The notes under the pieces were generated by a model, which saw only the letters and a program-made list of their open reading frames with translations, was not told where the DNA came from and searched no databases. Positions 11,511 through 24,602 of a stretch of 64,000 nt of DNA are shown here, one piece after another. Position numbers and translations under genes: made by a program. Each line of letters starts with the position of its first letter. Positions within the stretch are counted from its first letter, which is position 1. Source of the DNA: Narthecium ossifragum (lineage: Eukaryota; Streptophyta; Magnoliopsida; Dioscoreales; Nartheciaceae); NCBI GenBank assembly GCA_963920575.1, contig OY986969.1, positions 1,312,001-1,376,000 on the forward strand, read 5' to 3'.

Positions 11511-14500
11511 TTGCCTCCTTCTTTACCATGTGATAGGCATCAGTCTCCGACTCCTTCCCTTGTGAGCTCGGGAGGGGACCATGACCTAGGAGAGAGTGTT
11601 GCGAATGTTCTACCGGAGGAGGTTCCTCTTCCTCGTAGGTGGGCCCAAGTTGTTGGGGGAGAGCACCGTCCGCATGTTCGTCCTCGTGTGTCTACTACGG
11701 TGGTTGGGAGCTCTACTATGCCATTTAAGAGGACTTCAATCACTGCAGATAAACTGAAAGAGAGCAGGAAGGCATGGCCTTCTGTCTTTTTGGGAGATTC
11801 TCTTGGGGCTCTTTCAGCCTTGTCTACCTCCGCCAGAGGTTGCCACAGATTTGGAAGACTGCAGCTCCGTTCAAGGTCACGGACCTGCCGGATGGGGTTT
11901 TCGCTTTTAATTTCTCAAGTGAGGCAGATATGTTGAAGGTGATGTTGGGAGGTCCGTGGAGGCTCAATGGCAGGCTGCTCTCTCTTATTCCTTGGAAGGA
12001 TAACTTTCAAGCCACAACAGAAACATTTCGACGGAGGCTGGTTTGGGTTAGGGTTCTGAAAGTGCCGTTGGAATATTTCCAGGAAGTGCTGATCACTGAG
12101 CTTGCTTCGTCTTTTGGTACGGTTGTGGCTGTGGATTTGGCGATGGCATCTGCCTCTAGAGGTCATTTTGCTCGTGTCTGTGTGGAGTTGGATACATCTG
12201 AGCAGTTGCCTGGGGGTCTGGAGTTAGAAGTGGAAGGCGTGATGATGTCCTTTCCGGTGGTTTTTGAGGACATGCAGATTTGTGCAGGTTGCGGGAGAGT
12301 TGGTCACTCTTGTGCTCCGCCTATAGGGCAGGTGGCCACGGTGGCTCCACAAGTTTCTCAGGAGGTGGTTGCTGAGACTACGAAGGCTCCTCCGCCGCTG
12401 GCGGTTGAGCCTTCCCATCGAACAATGCCCGAGGTGGTTCCGGTTAGTCTAGCTTTGCCCAAGGAGGTTCAACATTGGGGGATGTCGGTGGACAAGCATG
12501 GGGGGACTCCGGGTCCTCAGTCTAGCTCCAGGCCGGCGGCGTCTTCTTCTACTGATGGTCCTCCGGGCTTCTCTAACCGGGCGAGGGCAGGGGAGGATGG
12601 GTGGACAGAGGTGTCCTATCGGCGGAAGAAGATGGCTACCACGGCGGTGGAGGGTTCCTTGCCGGTCAAGGGTAACGCTGCTGCTTCACGTGGGAGACAT
12701 GCGGTGTCAGAGGGGAAAGGCAAAGAGGTGTCAGGTGCCAGCCTGGGTGCTCAGGTTGGGGGAGTTTCCATGCATCAGTCCGGGTCCTCTCAACCCTCTT
12801 TTGCAAGGTTACTTAACCAAGGTTCTAAGCATGGGGTGTCTAAAGGGACTAAGACAGCTGGTGATTTGAGTACACTTGGGGTCCCACCTTTGACCAGAAT
12901 TCCAAGTTTGGTTCCAGAAGCCTCTTCCAACTTGGGCCATGCTTTTGGGCAGGCTAGGATTGCGGGCCAGCAGAGGGGTGCTATGTACTCAAGCCCACCT
13001 CACCTTAAAGCCTTACATGACAGGGGTGTAGCCAAACTCACAAGCGTACTACAGCCGGAAAGATCGGCTGAGTCGAGGGGGATTGTGAGGACCCGTACCT
13101 CCAACCTGGTCCGACCGCGTCGGTCGAGGGTCTGGTTCGGTTGGGTTAGCTCAGTGAGCCTTGCTTCGCGATTCTCTTTGATCGTTGCGGCCCCAGGGGT
13201 AATTTGGTAGATTACCCTAGGCGGAGCTGGTTTAACACACGCGTAGCGCACACACGGCCTTGTAATGATGTATGTGTTTGACTAGACTATTAGGAGTACC
13301 CCCAGCTCGGAGGATCTGGGTTCGATCGTAAGGATCGAGATCTGAGCGGCTAGGATCAGATCCGGTTGATCGGACGGCCAAGATCTAATCTTGAGCCGTT
13401 CATATAAATAGGCCCTTTAAGTAGCATCCCTTCTTGGATTAGGGATTAATCCCGCCGTTAGAGAGAGGAGAGATACACTGCGATTAAGAGAGAGATCGAG
13501 AGAGAGAGAGGTGGCGCGACCCAATCGGAGAGAAGGAGAAGAGGTGAAGGCGACACCGGCAGCGGGGTTCCTTCTCTCGACGGCGGAGGCCTTGGCTACG
13601 GCGACCATGGTTGGGCGACGACAAACCCACGAACGGAGGAGATCGTGACCGGCGGAGAGCTTGGAGCTCGGGGACGACGACGCGGCCGGAATGGGAGGCG
13701 AGCTCGACGCTAGAGGTAGGGTTTCTAGCCTAAACTTGGTTTAGACTCTACTAGCATAGATTAGGCCATAGGATTGCATCTATGCTATGTTTGCCCTGTT
13801 TTTCCGGTGAGGATATGTGTCATTTTCCCCTTGGTTTTCCGGCGATGCTTGATTGGATTTCCACAGGATGCTTTGCTTCGGGCTCTGCTTTGTTTTCCTG
13901 CAGGTTTGCTCTGTTTTCCGGTTTGTTCCTACTCTGTTTTTCCGGCGTCCCCTTTCTTCCTTGTTCCCGGCAAGACCGGCCCTAATAATTCCAGCCATGC
14001 CTTGTTTCTCGTCTCTCCGGTAGTGCTCTGTTCCACGTCTACTATTCCTCTTCTCCCTTGCCACTTGCATTCTCTTCCTCTTCTGGCTGCTCGTAGATTT
14101 CAAAGATCAGTTGATCCCTAGAAAGTGTGAGATCTTGTTTGGCTGATCTATTGCCATCGTCGGATTTATGAAGTCGGATTCCTATTGGTTTAAATTTCTT
14201 TAGCTCCTATCTTGATTGGTTTGCCAAGAGGTGATGGATTCTTAGTGGCCAAAACAGGGGCGGTTGTTAGCCAGTTCTTTGTTTATCTTTAGGAAATCCT
14301 TCCTTCCCCTGGTTTTGATGGATCTCGATGCTCCTCCTCTGTTCTTGTTCCTACTGCCATGTTGTGTCTTCGTGGTTGGTATATATATATAGGATGGATT
14401 GTGATTCTAAGCTACTGATTCCTGCCGGATTCCTTCTAGATCACTGTTTATAGTTGCGTGTTGTCGAATGTCTGGAATTCTGCTGAATTGCTGCAACTAT

Positions 14501-16116
14501 TGATTTTACTATGTATCAACTGTCGAGCCTTGGTTTCAATTGGTAGCCTCTATTCAGTCGGATTGTTATGTGTTTCCCTTGCTGTCAAGTATTTCCATAC
14601 CTATGCTATGCTTAGATCCTCCCCTATTATGCTATGTATGAGATTTCTATGGGTTAATATGTTGTTATGTTTCATCTCCATGTCTTGTTATGCTGTACTG
14701 CCACTAGGATACGCTGGTCTTCCCCTCTCAGCCAATATTATGTCAATGCCATGCAATATGATGCCGAAATTTGGATTGAAGTGTATAGACTGCTGGTGGC
14801 GATCATGTGTTGGATAGTATCCTGTAGACGGATGAGTAATTATAATTTCTTGTTGTACTATATTCTTAGTTTGTTGTATGTTAATAGCTTAGCTCTCTTT
14901 TACGTCTTATATGCTAAACTGAACATGCTTGATGAGATGTCATGTAGAGACACCTAGGCCTAGTTGATTGTGTAGGCTCATGCATGTTGTAATGCATTAG
15001 AAGCATTAAGGCTAGGTGGTAGGTGATGGTTTCGATCGCCGATCCGGGGTTCTCGGGTAGCCCGGATCTAGCCCTAGGACCGGGGTTTTGGGTAGTCGAG
15101 GATTAGGACGTGATTGTCATCAATGATTATGTTTGATATCATTTGAGGTTATTGCTATAGTCGACTATGGATTATATATTTATATTTGAGGTGTAGAGGT
15201 CGTGTCGGGTCTCCAAGGCTAAGTGTTAAGGATGGTTGTTGATGTCCCTGACATGTGTGTCCCCACGAGAGATGGTATGACTGGGCAGGGTGGTACCTGG
15301 ACAGGAGCCCACAGTCTTTGATTCCTTTCGTTTGTTCTTGGGTGAGGGTGGGACCTGGACAGGAGCCCTCGGGAATCGACGGGGTTATGGGACCCCTTGG
15401 CATACCTTAGGCTTAGGCGGAGAACGACACAGTTGCAGTTTCCCTTCCTTTCTGTGCGACGTAGAGTAGAACCCTACTGGGCATTGTTGCTCACCCTACC
15501 TGGGCTACATCGGCGATGCAGGTTGATGCAGTTCCTTCTTTCAGGTGTTCCTTTAGAAGATGGCGCGGCATTTCGAGGTGATCGAGGACTTGGAACGTCG
15601 AGGAGTTCTTCTACATATAACTTACAGTTTTAATCAATGATGTACAAATTGATGTATTCGAGGACATGATTGTATGATCTTTAATTCAATTGTATTTGAG
15701 AAAGATTGTCATATTATTGATGTAGACATTTGAGAAATGTATTAATTGGTTAATTACATTGGTACCATTGCTTCTATTGAAATTGTAAAATTGTACAGAT
15801 TCCTCGTGCTATAATTATAAAGGGGATTCTGCCGAAATTTCATTGTATAAATTTGAGGATTAAATTGTTTAAATTCATAGCGGTTATACACTTGTACGCC
15901 AATTGATGATGTAAACAGGTTTAGGTGTTTCACGTCTCGATCTGGATGGGTTTTCTGGGTCGGGGTGTGACAGGGACGGTGCTATCGGAAGGTTCATCGG
16001 TGGCACATCCATCTACACCAGTGTTCTGTTCACGGGGAGAGGAAATGGATGATGAGCAGAGACTTCATCAGGGGTTGCTGGGGGCGGAGTCTGTGGCCTT
16101 AGATTTCCATGTCTAA
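11511..16116 (+). pseudogene. LINE B ORF1, split by a solo LTR
   Basis: The first part reads in two overlapping frames (11511-11936 and 11774-13210), implying a frameshift near 11800. The body shows the DUF4283-type region (AFCLFGRFSWGSF, DGVFAFNFSSEADM, GGPWRLNGRLLSLIPW) and a degraded knuckle (CAGCGRVGHSC, where the final spacing is not canonical). At 13084 it is interrupted by a 2.9-kb LTR. The C-terminal end resumes at 15973 and stops at 16114-16116, overlapping the ORF2 start by 8 nt (the ATG lies within CATGTCTAA). Confidence 0.75.
13084..15972 (+). mobile_element. Long solo LTR (2.9 kb), possibly chromovirus-type
   Basis: Starts TGTGAGGACCCG and ends GGGGTGTGACA. Flanks are GGGAT (13079-13083) and GGGAC (15973-15977), a 5-bp TSD with one mismatch. 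LINE B coding sequence runs on from both sides. TATAAATAGG at about 13404 is a likely LTR promoter, followed by a GA-rich leader. No gag or pol is inside. Orientation is inferred from the TATA box. The length fits LTRs of some Ty3/gypsy chromoviruses, but this assignment is only a guess. Confidence 0.65.
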
Positions 16117-18570
16117 GATTCTCTGTTGGAATGTGAGGGGCTTAGGTCCCTCTAGGGTAGTGGATTGCTATAGGGGGTTGTTGGGGTTATACCAGTTGGA
16201 TTTCATTTTCTTTTTGGATGTCCGGGTTGGAGTTGAGGGAGCGGCTTTTGTTCAGAGGTGTGTTGGCTGCAATTGGGGTATGTATTTGATCCCGCAGTTG
16301 GGTAATAAAGGCGGTATTTTGGCTCTATGGAGATGCAGTGTGGGTTGGGTTCACTTCGACTGGTTCTCAAGGCAAGCGGCACATGGAGTTGTAACTTCTC
16401 CGACGTCGGGGCAGTGGGCTATTTCTGTAGTTTATGCTTCTACAAATCTCCTGGAGAGAAGGGATCTTTGGGATGGTTTATCAAGGGTGACGGAGGTTGG
16501 TTGGCCGCATGTTCTTTTGGGAGACTTCAACTCTATTCTTTCTCATGGTGAAAAAAGGGGGGGGGGGTCTTCCTTTTGTTTTTGATAGGGCAGCTCAGGA
16601 GTTTTTTCAATTAATTTCGGATTGTGATCTTGTTGACTTGGGCTTCTCGGGTCCATCTTTCACATGGCGTGGAAGGGGAGTGGGTGGCAGCTGGATTTTT
16701 GAAAGATTGGATAGGGTACTATGTAATGGGGCATGGCGCGAGCAATTTCATTCAACTTCAGTTAAGCATCTTGAACGGTTTCACTCTGATCACCGTCCTC
16801 TCATGGTCTCTTTGGACCCGACTCCTGATCCAATGGGTAATCCTTTGTTCCGGTTGCAAGCATCCTGGAGCAACGAGGGGGTTTTTAAATTGCTTGTTGA
16901 AAGTGTGTGGAATGCAGATTACAGGGGCCCTGCTCACTATAGGTTTTTCTCCAAGCTAAAGAAAATTCATGAGTCGGTTAAGATATGGAATAGAAGGCCA
17001 GGCTCGGATCTTTTCCAATCGGCGACTAGGCTTCAGTCGGCACTGGGATCTCTGTATGAAAAGGAAGAGGAAGGTCTCTTAACGGCGCAGGATGAGATTG
17101 ACCTCCACTGCCTCGAACATCAGCTTGCAGCTCTTTTACCTCGTCAAGCTCGATTGGCGGCGCGGAAATCTCGCTCTAATTGGGTCTGCATTGGTGATAG
17201 TAACTCCCATTTCTATCACCAAGTAGTTTCTGCGAGGGGTTCTCGCTCTAGGATCTTGCAACTCTTGAGGGAGGACGGTTCCCTGGCGGATGATGCCTCT
17301 TCATTCGGGACACTGTGGCTGGCTTTTTTCAACAGCTTTGGACATACTCAGGACCTTTTGATGCTTCTGCTCTTCCAATTCTCCCATCTATTCCTATTGC
17401 ATCTCATGTGCATTTGCTGGCGGAAGTTTCAGATCATGAGGTGAAAGATGCTTTGTTTGGAATGAAGGAGGATGGGACGCCGGGGCCGGATGGGTTCCCA
17501 ACAGACTTCTTTGTTTCTAATTGGAAGGTGGTCTGCAGGGATTTTTGTGAAGCCATCAGGGAGTTTTTTTCAAGGGGAGTACTACCGTCAGCATGGGCTC
17601 ATACCTTCATTGCATTTATCCCTAAGTGTCCCAATCCTCGGCGATTGAAAGAGTTTAGGCCAATTAGCTTGTGTAACATCCCTTACAAGGTTATTTCTTC
17701 TATTTTGGCCTTTAGACTGAAACCACTTTTGGGGGATTTGGTGGGGCTCGAGCAGACGGCTTTCATTCCGGGGAGGTCGATCTTTGATAGCATATCTTCT
17801 GCATGTGAGATTCTGCATTCGTTGCATCGAGCACCTCGTACTCGCCCGCTCATGGCACTAAAGATTGACCTGCAATCTGCTTATGACAAAGAAAGGTGGT
17901 CCTTCATTAAAGAAGTCCTCACCAGAATGTGTTTTCCAGATAGATGGATTCAGTGGATCATGATCTGCATTTCCTCCCCAGTTTTTTCTTTCATCATTAA
18001 TGCTAGATCATCTGGTAAGGTGGTTCCCTAGAGAGGTTTGAGACAGGGTGATCCCCTATCCCCATATATTTTTGTTCTTGTTCAGGAAGTCCTATCCAGG
18101 CTACTCAATGATAGGCAGTCTGGTCTGTTTGGGCTCAGATTCCGGTATTCTCCATTTAGGCTCTCTCATCTCCTGTATGCAGACGACTGCATGTTGGTAT
18201 CGATTCCATCTTCATCCGAGGCTAGAAAGTTGCGTCAGATTCTCCTCAGATTTGGTTGCTTGTCTGGCCTTTGGATGAATAAGAATAAATCCTCAGTGAT
18301 TCTCCCCCTCGTTGGATGTTCCTCGGCGTGAAACTCTCCGCAGGATCTTGCACATTGAGGCAGTGGAACCTGGTCATATTTGGACCTATTTGGGATCTCC
18401 CATCTCTGGCGTGAAGTTGAAGAGGCAAGTGTTTTCCCCCTTGATAAAGTGATAGCTAGGCTATCCTCCTGGTCTGCTTGTAGATTGTCAGCTGCTGGGC
18501 GACTAGTTTTAGTGCGCAGTGTGCTACAAGCTACCCCGGTTCATTTTATGTCGGCGGTGGGGCTTCCGGT
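16109..18570 (+). pseudogene. LINE B ORF2 5' part: endonuclease and reverse transcriptase
   Basis: Starts MSKILCWNVRGLGPSR, an APE-type endonuclease (later LLGDFNSIL and HSDHRPLMV). A frameshift falls exactly on an 11-G run (16557-16567). The frame shifts again near 17315. The reverse transcriptase shows GTPGPDGFPTDFF, FRPISLCNIPYKV and QTAFIPGRSIFDS, a TAG at 18032-18034 directly before GLRQGDPLSPYIF, and the active box LLYADDCMLV. A further shift lies between 18330 and 18430. The frame is then cut by the Athila-like element at 18571. Confidence 0.85.
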
Positions 18571-20154
18571 TGATACGACTTGAAAAGTGTCGTGGCTTAA
18601 CAAGACTGACCAAAATTACAATATATTCCGATGCTCTACTTTAACTACTAAGAACTAGTAGATAGTGGAGAGTCCGAGTCGAGTCCACAGGGATTTCAGG
18701 GATTTAAATCAAATACTTAGTAAATCTCCTACTAATAAGTTGAGAAAAGATTTAGAATTGAAATTAAACTAAACTTATACTAAAGGATTGAAGAATATGA
18801 GAGAAAGGACCATAGGATTCTTAATCAGTAACTAAGGATCTACCAGATTTTCCAAAGATCAGGGCATGCAGACACGATAAATGGCTTTCTAATAGTTGAT
18901 AAAGGAATGGCTAGTTCTCCTTATCACTCGACAAGTTCTGTTTAGGATTCCTTGTCGGCAAGAACAATTAACGAACTATCAGTGACCGAATGATTAGTTA
19001 CGTTCACTGCTAATGAACCCTCTTACTCAGATGAGTTCATCGCAAGCAAAGCCAAAGATATGGATTTAGGTGTAATATCGAGATGACTTCGCATCTCAAT
19101 GGCCGAAAATACAAAGATAAGATGCAAGAAGGATTAGGGATGGAACGTAGTGGGACTAGCACTACTATAGTGGGACTAGCACTATACAATCCCTAATCAC
19201 GAACAAGATTCCATCATAGATATCATGGTACTAGCATGATCCTCTTATTTGGATGAATCCAATCCACGCCCTAACATACACAAGCTCTAGAATCAAGTGC
19301 AAGTAAGAACGATCCAAACATCCAGCAAGAAATCGACACCAAGAAATAGGAAAATATAATCAATCCATAAAACCAAATAATCGTGTATACAAACCCTAAA
19401 TCTGAGAAATCCCTAGTAAAAACCCTAGTTACATCATAAGAATCCCATGGCTAGGGTTTTAGCTACTCATCTTCAGGGGATAATCCATCGGTAGAAGTTG
19501 ATGATCTCCTCCCACCATGGATCTCCTCCAAAGAATCGTCGAAGAAAAGATGTAGAAAAGATAGGTAAACTCCCTCCAAAAACGTCTGGAAAAAGCCCCC
19601 AAAAAACCCTAAACAATGACTACTTATAGCCCAAGAGACAACCTCCCACGGATTAGATCAGAGCCGTCGATCTTTGCTTCTGGCCGCGTCCGATCGATCC
19701 AACTCTTGGAGTTCGATCGATCGGAGTCCTTAACTCCCTTCATATTGCGCAACGCCCGAGCTGGATCGATCCAACTCTTGGAGTTCGATCGATCCTACGC
19801 CTTATTGCTGGTAACTCCCGAGCTGGATCGATCGGGCTTGACTTGGCCGATCGATCGAATCACCGTTGTTAAGCTACATCCCTTGCTGGATCGATCGGGC
19901 ACTTGAAGTTCGATCGATCCAGCCATTGTTAATCGTTCCCTTGTTGGTTGAGTTGGATCGATCGAGCCTGTAGAGCTCGATCGATCTGGCTTGCCCAAAA
20001 TCGCCAAAATAGATTGTTTTAACTCCAGAATTGATCAAACTCGTGGAAGGACCTGTTATGCCTGAAATGGAATAAAAGTAGTCAGTCCAGCATTGCTCGG
20101 GGCCCAACAAAGCCAAATTACAAGGGTGTTTTGTGTACTTTTCAAGTCTTATCA
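18571..20154 (-). repeat. 3' LTR of the Athila-like element
   Basis: A 1584-bp LTR, left copy on the plus strand. Begins TGATACGACT and ends AAGTCTTATCA. It holds ten GATCGATC palindromes at about 19688-19986 and a TATA-like TATAAGTA (reverse strand, about 19626). Confidence 0.95.
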
Positions 20155-20168
20155 CACTCCCCAACTTG
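20155..20168 (-). other. Polypurine tract next to the 3' LTR
   Basis: On the sense (minus) strand the sequence just before the 3' LTR is AAGTTGGGGAGTG, a purine-rich stretch in the usual position for plus-strand priming. Confidence 0.65.
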
Positions 20169-21978
20169 ATCTTTGCTAGTCCTCGAGCAAAGCAAACAAA
20201 AATTAAAAGTAAAGCAGTAAATCTAACTGGCCACTTTCGTAGGTCTCACGATTGCACTTAGCATGTGCAACAAGCCTTTAAACCCCTGGGTGACCCCAGT
20301 GGAGGAGTTATAGTCTCCTGAGGGTTTCCAGCGATAATACCCACAAACATCTATACATCCCCTTGAAGCATGTCATCAGAACTCCATTAAGATCCTCATT
20401 AATTCCAATGCATCAAACAGAACAAATATCCATGAATATATTCTTTAATTCATAGTCATATAAACATAAAGTAAATGAGAACAATTCATAACACACTTCC
20501 AGCACTTCAACATATTTAATCATGGTTCAAAAATAACTTTGACTCTCTTGTGTGTGAATTTGAGTTTACACATGCTTCAGAGCTTCAATTATATCTAAAC
20601 ACTTCAACTATTCAAGATCACAACCCTCTCCAAGCACATATCTTCCACTTATCACATAGCAATATCTGTTTTTTTTTCTTTTATTTTTTCAATGACATGT
20701 GCAATGTTATGATTTCTTAAGCTTTCTTCATGGTCCATGTAACGAGGTTCAAGCCAGTGACTCCCAAACCAGACGGCTTTAGGGCACTAAGTGTAGAACA
20801 CTCTTCAGACTCTAATGCTCAAATCATGAAGCCTACAAATCATAACTAGTCAATCGCTTATTCTTATTTTTTTTTCATTAAAGGAAATTCAACCTTTTTA
20901 CGCGAACACCATGCTGGCTAGGCACACTGCCCGGTTACTAAGTTGAAAATCCTTTCTTCTTCTTTTTCTTATTTCTTTTTTTTTTTTTTTTACTCAGATA
21001 ATTGCATGTGTTCATGTATTTTTTGTGTCAAGTCTAGAATCATAAATCCATCCTAGTATCAGGTTCAGAATCTAATTTCAACTCATCCACATGTAAACGT
21101 GCTCAAGTGCAGTAAGATCTGTCAAGTCATCCCTAAACCATGGTAAAAGTGTTAAAGTACAGAACTCATACCATGCATAGTTAACTTTACTGAATTTTAC
21201 ATGACATTTGAATTTCTGAACAATTCATAGGATAAATTTCTAAATCAAGCATCTTCCTAAATGAGTCTCTTCATTTCGTTCTTCTGACATGATCTCAGGG
21301 ACGTATAATAGTTGGTTATCATGAAATAAATAAACATGAATTCCTAGAATTCTACCCCCCAACTTAAATGTAATTGTCCCCAATTACACTAAGTCATAAA
21401 AATAACCCAAAGAATATAGGGTAGAGATAACCTGAGATACTTCAGACGAAGAAGTAACCTTGATGATAAAAAGACAACAAAATTGCAGATCAAGGTTAGG
21501 TGTGAAAACCAAGAAAATAGTGATGGCTCCCAGGTGTGCATGCGACCGCATAGATGCCCTGTAAAAATAAAGAAGGAATACCCCGTGATGCATTAATGGA
21601 ATATAAGGACTAGGCATGGAAATTGGAGAAAAATTCGGCAGCATTTCCTTTATTTATGCACGAAGCCCATGGGCTGTACAAACATTCATCACAATGACAG
21701 AAATTGAAAAACTACAATCCTGAGCTTCCACCTGCAAGACACACAAAGCAACCACATTCATCCACATACACACAGTAGACCAGCACAATCAGCTTCCCTT
21801 TGGTCCCCGAATACACCCCCCTCCAAAATCCAAAAACTATGTATATTGCTTGCCAAGCAAGTACAAAAATGAGTCCATCCACTACACAAGTCACATCAAA
21901 ACTGGCCAGCACATGGCCATAGACGCAAGAAACCTAAAAGATATACAGGTAAAGTAAGCAAGCATCTATGAACGAGGC

Positions 21979-23649
21979 TCAAGGCCGAGGTGGTGCCTCA
22001 GGGACAGGTGGCGGACAATAAGGTACGATAGTAAGAACCGGCGCAGGTGGGTGAAGGTCGTCAAGACGCGCCCGAATGTACGACATGTCTGCTCGGAAGG
22101 CCGCATCTCTCCCGTCGACAGCGTCCAAACGCTGGTGTAACCGTGCCAACTCGCCGTGGAACTCTCGGTACATCTCGCCCAACGTAGGATGGTCGACTGG
22201 CCCGTACTCCAGTGCATGGTGTGATCGGCTGGGCCGCGGCTGACTAAGCAAGACACCCGCCCTCCTCATGTGACTGAGGACCTTGCTCCAGGTGGCGGAA
22301 CGAAACCGTACCGCCAGAAGGGCATCCATCGACACGGTCTGCTCCCCCTCTGGAACGCACTCCTAGCGGTGTAGAACCGTGGAGATAAGCCGAGGATGTG
22401 GGCAGGCGGCATCGTTATAACTTGGCCGCATATCCAGCACCGTCATCCGATAGAACTGATCGATGTCCTCCAAGATCATCTGCGGGATACTCATCGCCCA
22501 GTCCTTGGCCAACAGCCACAACATGCGGAGCCAATCTCCGGTCCGATACTGAGCATGCCCCATCTGGAAGACGTTACGTCGCAGGACATCGTCGATCAGC
22601 CACATGTGCGGCGGAAGCTCAGCGCGAGAAAAGGTGTCGGAGGGATAACGGTTCGGCCGAAGAAACATGTAAGCGTCGAACTCCTGGGCGTAATACTCGT
22701 CAGGCGTCGCTCGGTGGAGGTCGCGGCAGCGTTTCGGAATTGACAATGCATCGCAGACCGCCCGGAGATTCAAAGTTACCTCTACTCCGTCGATCATGGA
22801 AGTGAACCCACGGGACTGGTACCGGTGGGATGTATCCTTGTCGCGCGCGTCCCCAAAAGGAATAGGCTGCATGTTCTGATAAAACATGCACACCAGTCGC
22901 GGATAAACAGTGGAGCTGGGCGTGCACATAGGTAGGAGACCCCGGCGCTCAAGGGTCGCAACGGAATCTTTGGCGTGCTCGACCGTACGGAAAAACTCGA
23001 CGTCGAAGGCGTACTCAAGGTTGAGCTCGCGCTACCAGCGAGGATGAAGGCCGCGGACGTCTGTCGGGGCAGTCGATGGGTGGGATTTCTTGCGCTTTCT
23101 TGGTCGCTGCACTTGTTGGGAGGAGGACGCCACCGCCACTGCCTTTCTTTTGCCGGACGACTGCGTGACTGCCGTCGAAGAAGGTGGTGGAGTTCGCGAG
23201 GCTCGGATCGGCCTTGGCGGAGGTGGGGAAGAGGACGACGCCGGGGAAGAAGCGGATGTGGCTGGAGAAGACATTGACGACGCCGTAGTTAATGGCAGCC
23301 GTCGGGCCGGAGGGGTGGAAGAAGAAGCGGCGGGCGCTTTCCCTTTTCTGCCGACGCCCTTCTTGGTGACGTTCTTCGCGCGTACCATGGTAGAGGTGGA
23401 GACAAGGGCGGCGCCGGCGATGGTCAACGGAGCACACGGAACCTCGGGTGGAGAAGCGGAGTGGGTTTGGATGAAATGGAGAGGTCGTGAGTGGGGAAGG
23501 ATGCCGGAGGAATGGAATGTGGGGCGGTGGAGGATGATGGTGAGGAGGTCTTGCCGGAGGGGAGACCGACGACCGGCCGGGAGGAGGATCACGGAGCGGC
23601 GGAACCCAAATGGAACGGGGAGGAAGAAAAAGAAAGGGGGAGCGATCAA
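21979..23649 (-). pseudogene. Athila-type ORF downstream of pol, two internal TAG codons
   Basis: One frame runs from about 23394 (ATG, MVRAKNVTKKG) or earlier to TGA at 21979-21981, broken only by TAG at 23032-23034 and 22363-22365. The N-terminal third is Ser/Pro/Ala-rich with a basic cluster (RPRKRKKSH) that could be a nuclear localisation signal. The middle (YPRLVCMFYQNMQPI, SRGFTSMIDGVEVTLNL, ELPPHMWLIDDVLRRNVF, DWLRMLWLLAKDWAMSIPQ) resembles proteins usually called ATHILA ORF1 or putative plant transposon protein, as I remember that family. The C-terminal part is a short charged, proline-ended tail. The role of such proteins is unknown. Confidence 0.65.
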
Positions 23650-23707
23650 AGGGGATAAGCCCTATGATCGCTCGGACTCCGCTTATAACCCCCAAGCCTC
23701 ACGACTT

Positions 23708-23823
23708 CGATCGATCCAGCCATGGGCGTTGGATCGATCGAACTCCACTCGTCACCCAGCCCAAGCGCCACAACACACACCTTAAGGGAGGGGAATCGAT
23801 CGGTCCAGGAAACCCGATCGATC
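23708..23823. repeat. Short GATCGATC array upstream of the last internal ORF
   Basis: Three full and one partial palindrome in 116 bp, resembling the LTR array (TTCGATCGATCCAGCC...TTGGATCGATCGAAC). On the sense strand it is followed by TTATAAGC at about 23675-23683 and then the ORF beginning at 23649 or 23394. Confidence 0.75.
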
Positions 23824-24050
23824 CTACTCCTTTAATACCCAAAACATGCACAACAAGCATGGTGCCTCACACCAGAGCAACACAATAAATCCAAGCAACC
23901 CAAATCCAATGTCATTGAGGAACGAACAAAACAATGCTACGAAGAACAAAATAAAATCCAATGTGCAAAAATAAACTGGCAAGTAACAAACTCAATCTAG
24001 ACAGACATCAAGCAGGAGTCCTAGAAAGTAGCATACGAGAGTCCTAAATT

Positions 24051-24602
24051 CTAATCATCATCGTCCATGTCGTCCTCGTCCTCCTCGTCCTCGTCATCCT
24101 CGTCATCCTCGTCATCCTCGTCCTCGTCGTCGTCCTCTTCGTCGGAATCACTCTCGCTCGACTGTCGGAACAGTGGGCGATCAGGGTCATCCGAGGCATA
24201 CGGGGATCCTGGGGGCGAAAGTGCTGGCGATAGAAGCCCCGGATCAATCAGAGATCGTGGAGGCACCACAACAGAGGACCCGTCGGGCAATCGGAAAGCG
24301 ACCCACGGATCCTCGAGACCAGGGTCGTGCTGAATAGCATAAACAAGACAGGCAAAGAGATCAGGATCCGGGAACGGCCCAAAAAACTCAACACCGACAG
24401 GATGGTCGATAACCGAACCGGCAGGATAAATAGGGATGGGGACATCCCAAGGATGGTAACAGTAGACTACCGGTGGCGACGGAGGCCGGCTCGAGTCGGC
24501 TGAGTCGGCAAGGTCATCATCAGATGAAAACATTGAAGCTTGAGATACCGGAGAACCTGGCTCAAACTCGGGCCCTGACGACTCGTAGCTGGAAGTAGAC
24601 AT
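24051..24602 (-). CDS. Intact acidic ORF downstream of pol, unknown function
   Basis: An uninterrupted 183-codon ATG-started frame on the retrotransposon sense strand, between pol and the next extra ORF. I do not recognise a family. The N-terminal 45 residues are Ser/Pro/Asp-rich, the middle (about 45-120) looks globular (VVYCYHPWDVPIPIYPAGSV, VEFFGPFPDPDLFACLVYAI, PWVAFRLPDGSSVVVPP), and the last 35 residues are almost all Asp/Glu. It stops at TAG. Upstream in the sense direction lie the palindrome array and a TATA-like sequence. Without codon-use or conservation tests its coding status is uncertain. Confidence 0.55.
   Translation of the reverse strand: MSTSSYESSGPEFEPGSPVSQASMFSSDDDLADSADSSRPPSPPVVYCYHPWDVPIPIYPAGSVIDHPVGVEFFGPFPDPDLFACLVYAIQHDPGLEDPWVAFRLPDGSSVVVPPRSLIDPGLLSPALSPPGSPYASDDPDRPLFRQSSESDSDEEDDDEDEDDEDDEDDEDEEDEDDMDDDD

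Noticed and set aside
13774..14957. Several frames of 96-119 codons in the 2.9-kb LTR
   Set aside because: No domains, Cys/Leu/Phe-rich, all inside non-coding LTR sequence.
24067..24333. Plus-strand poly-Ser frame
   Set aside because: It is the antisense of the Asp/Glu tail of the acidic ORF.
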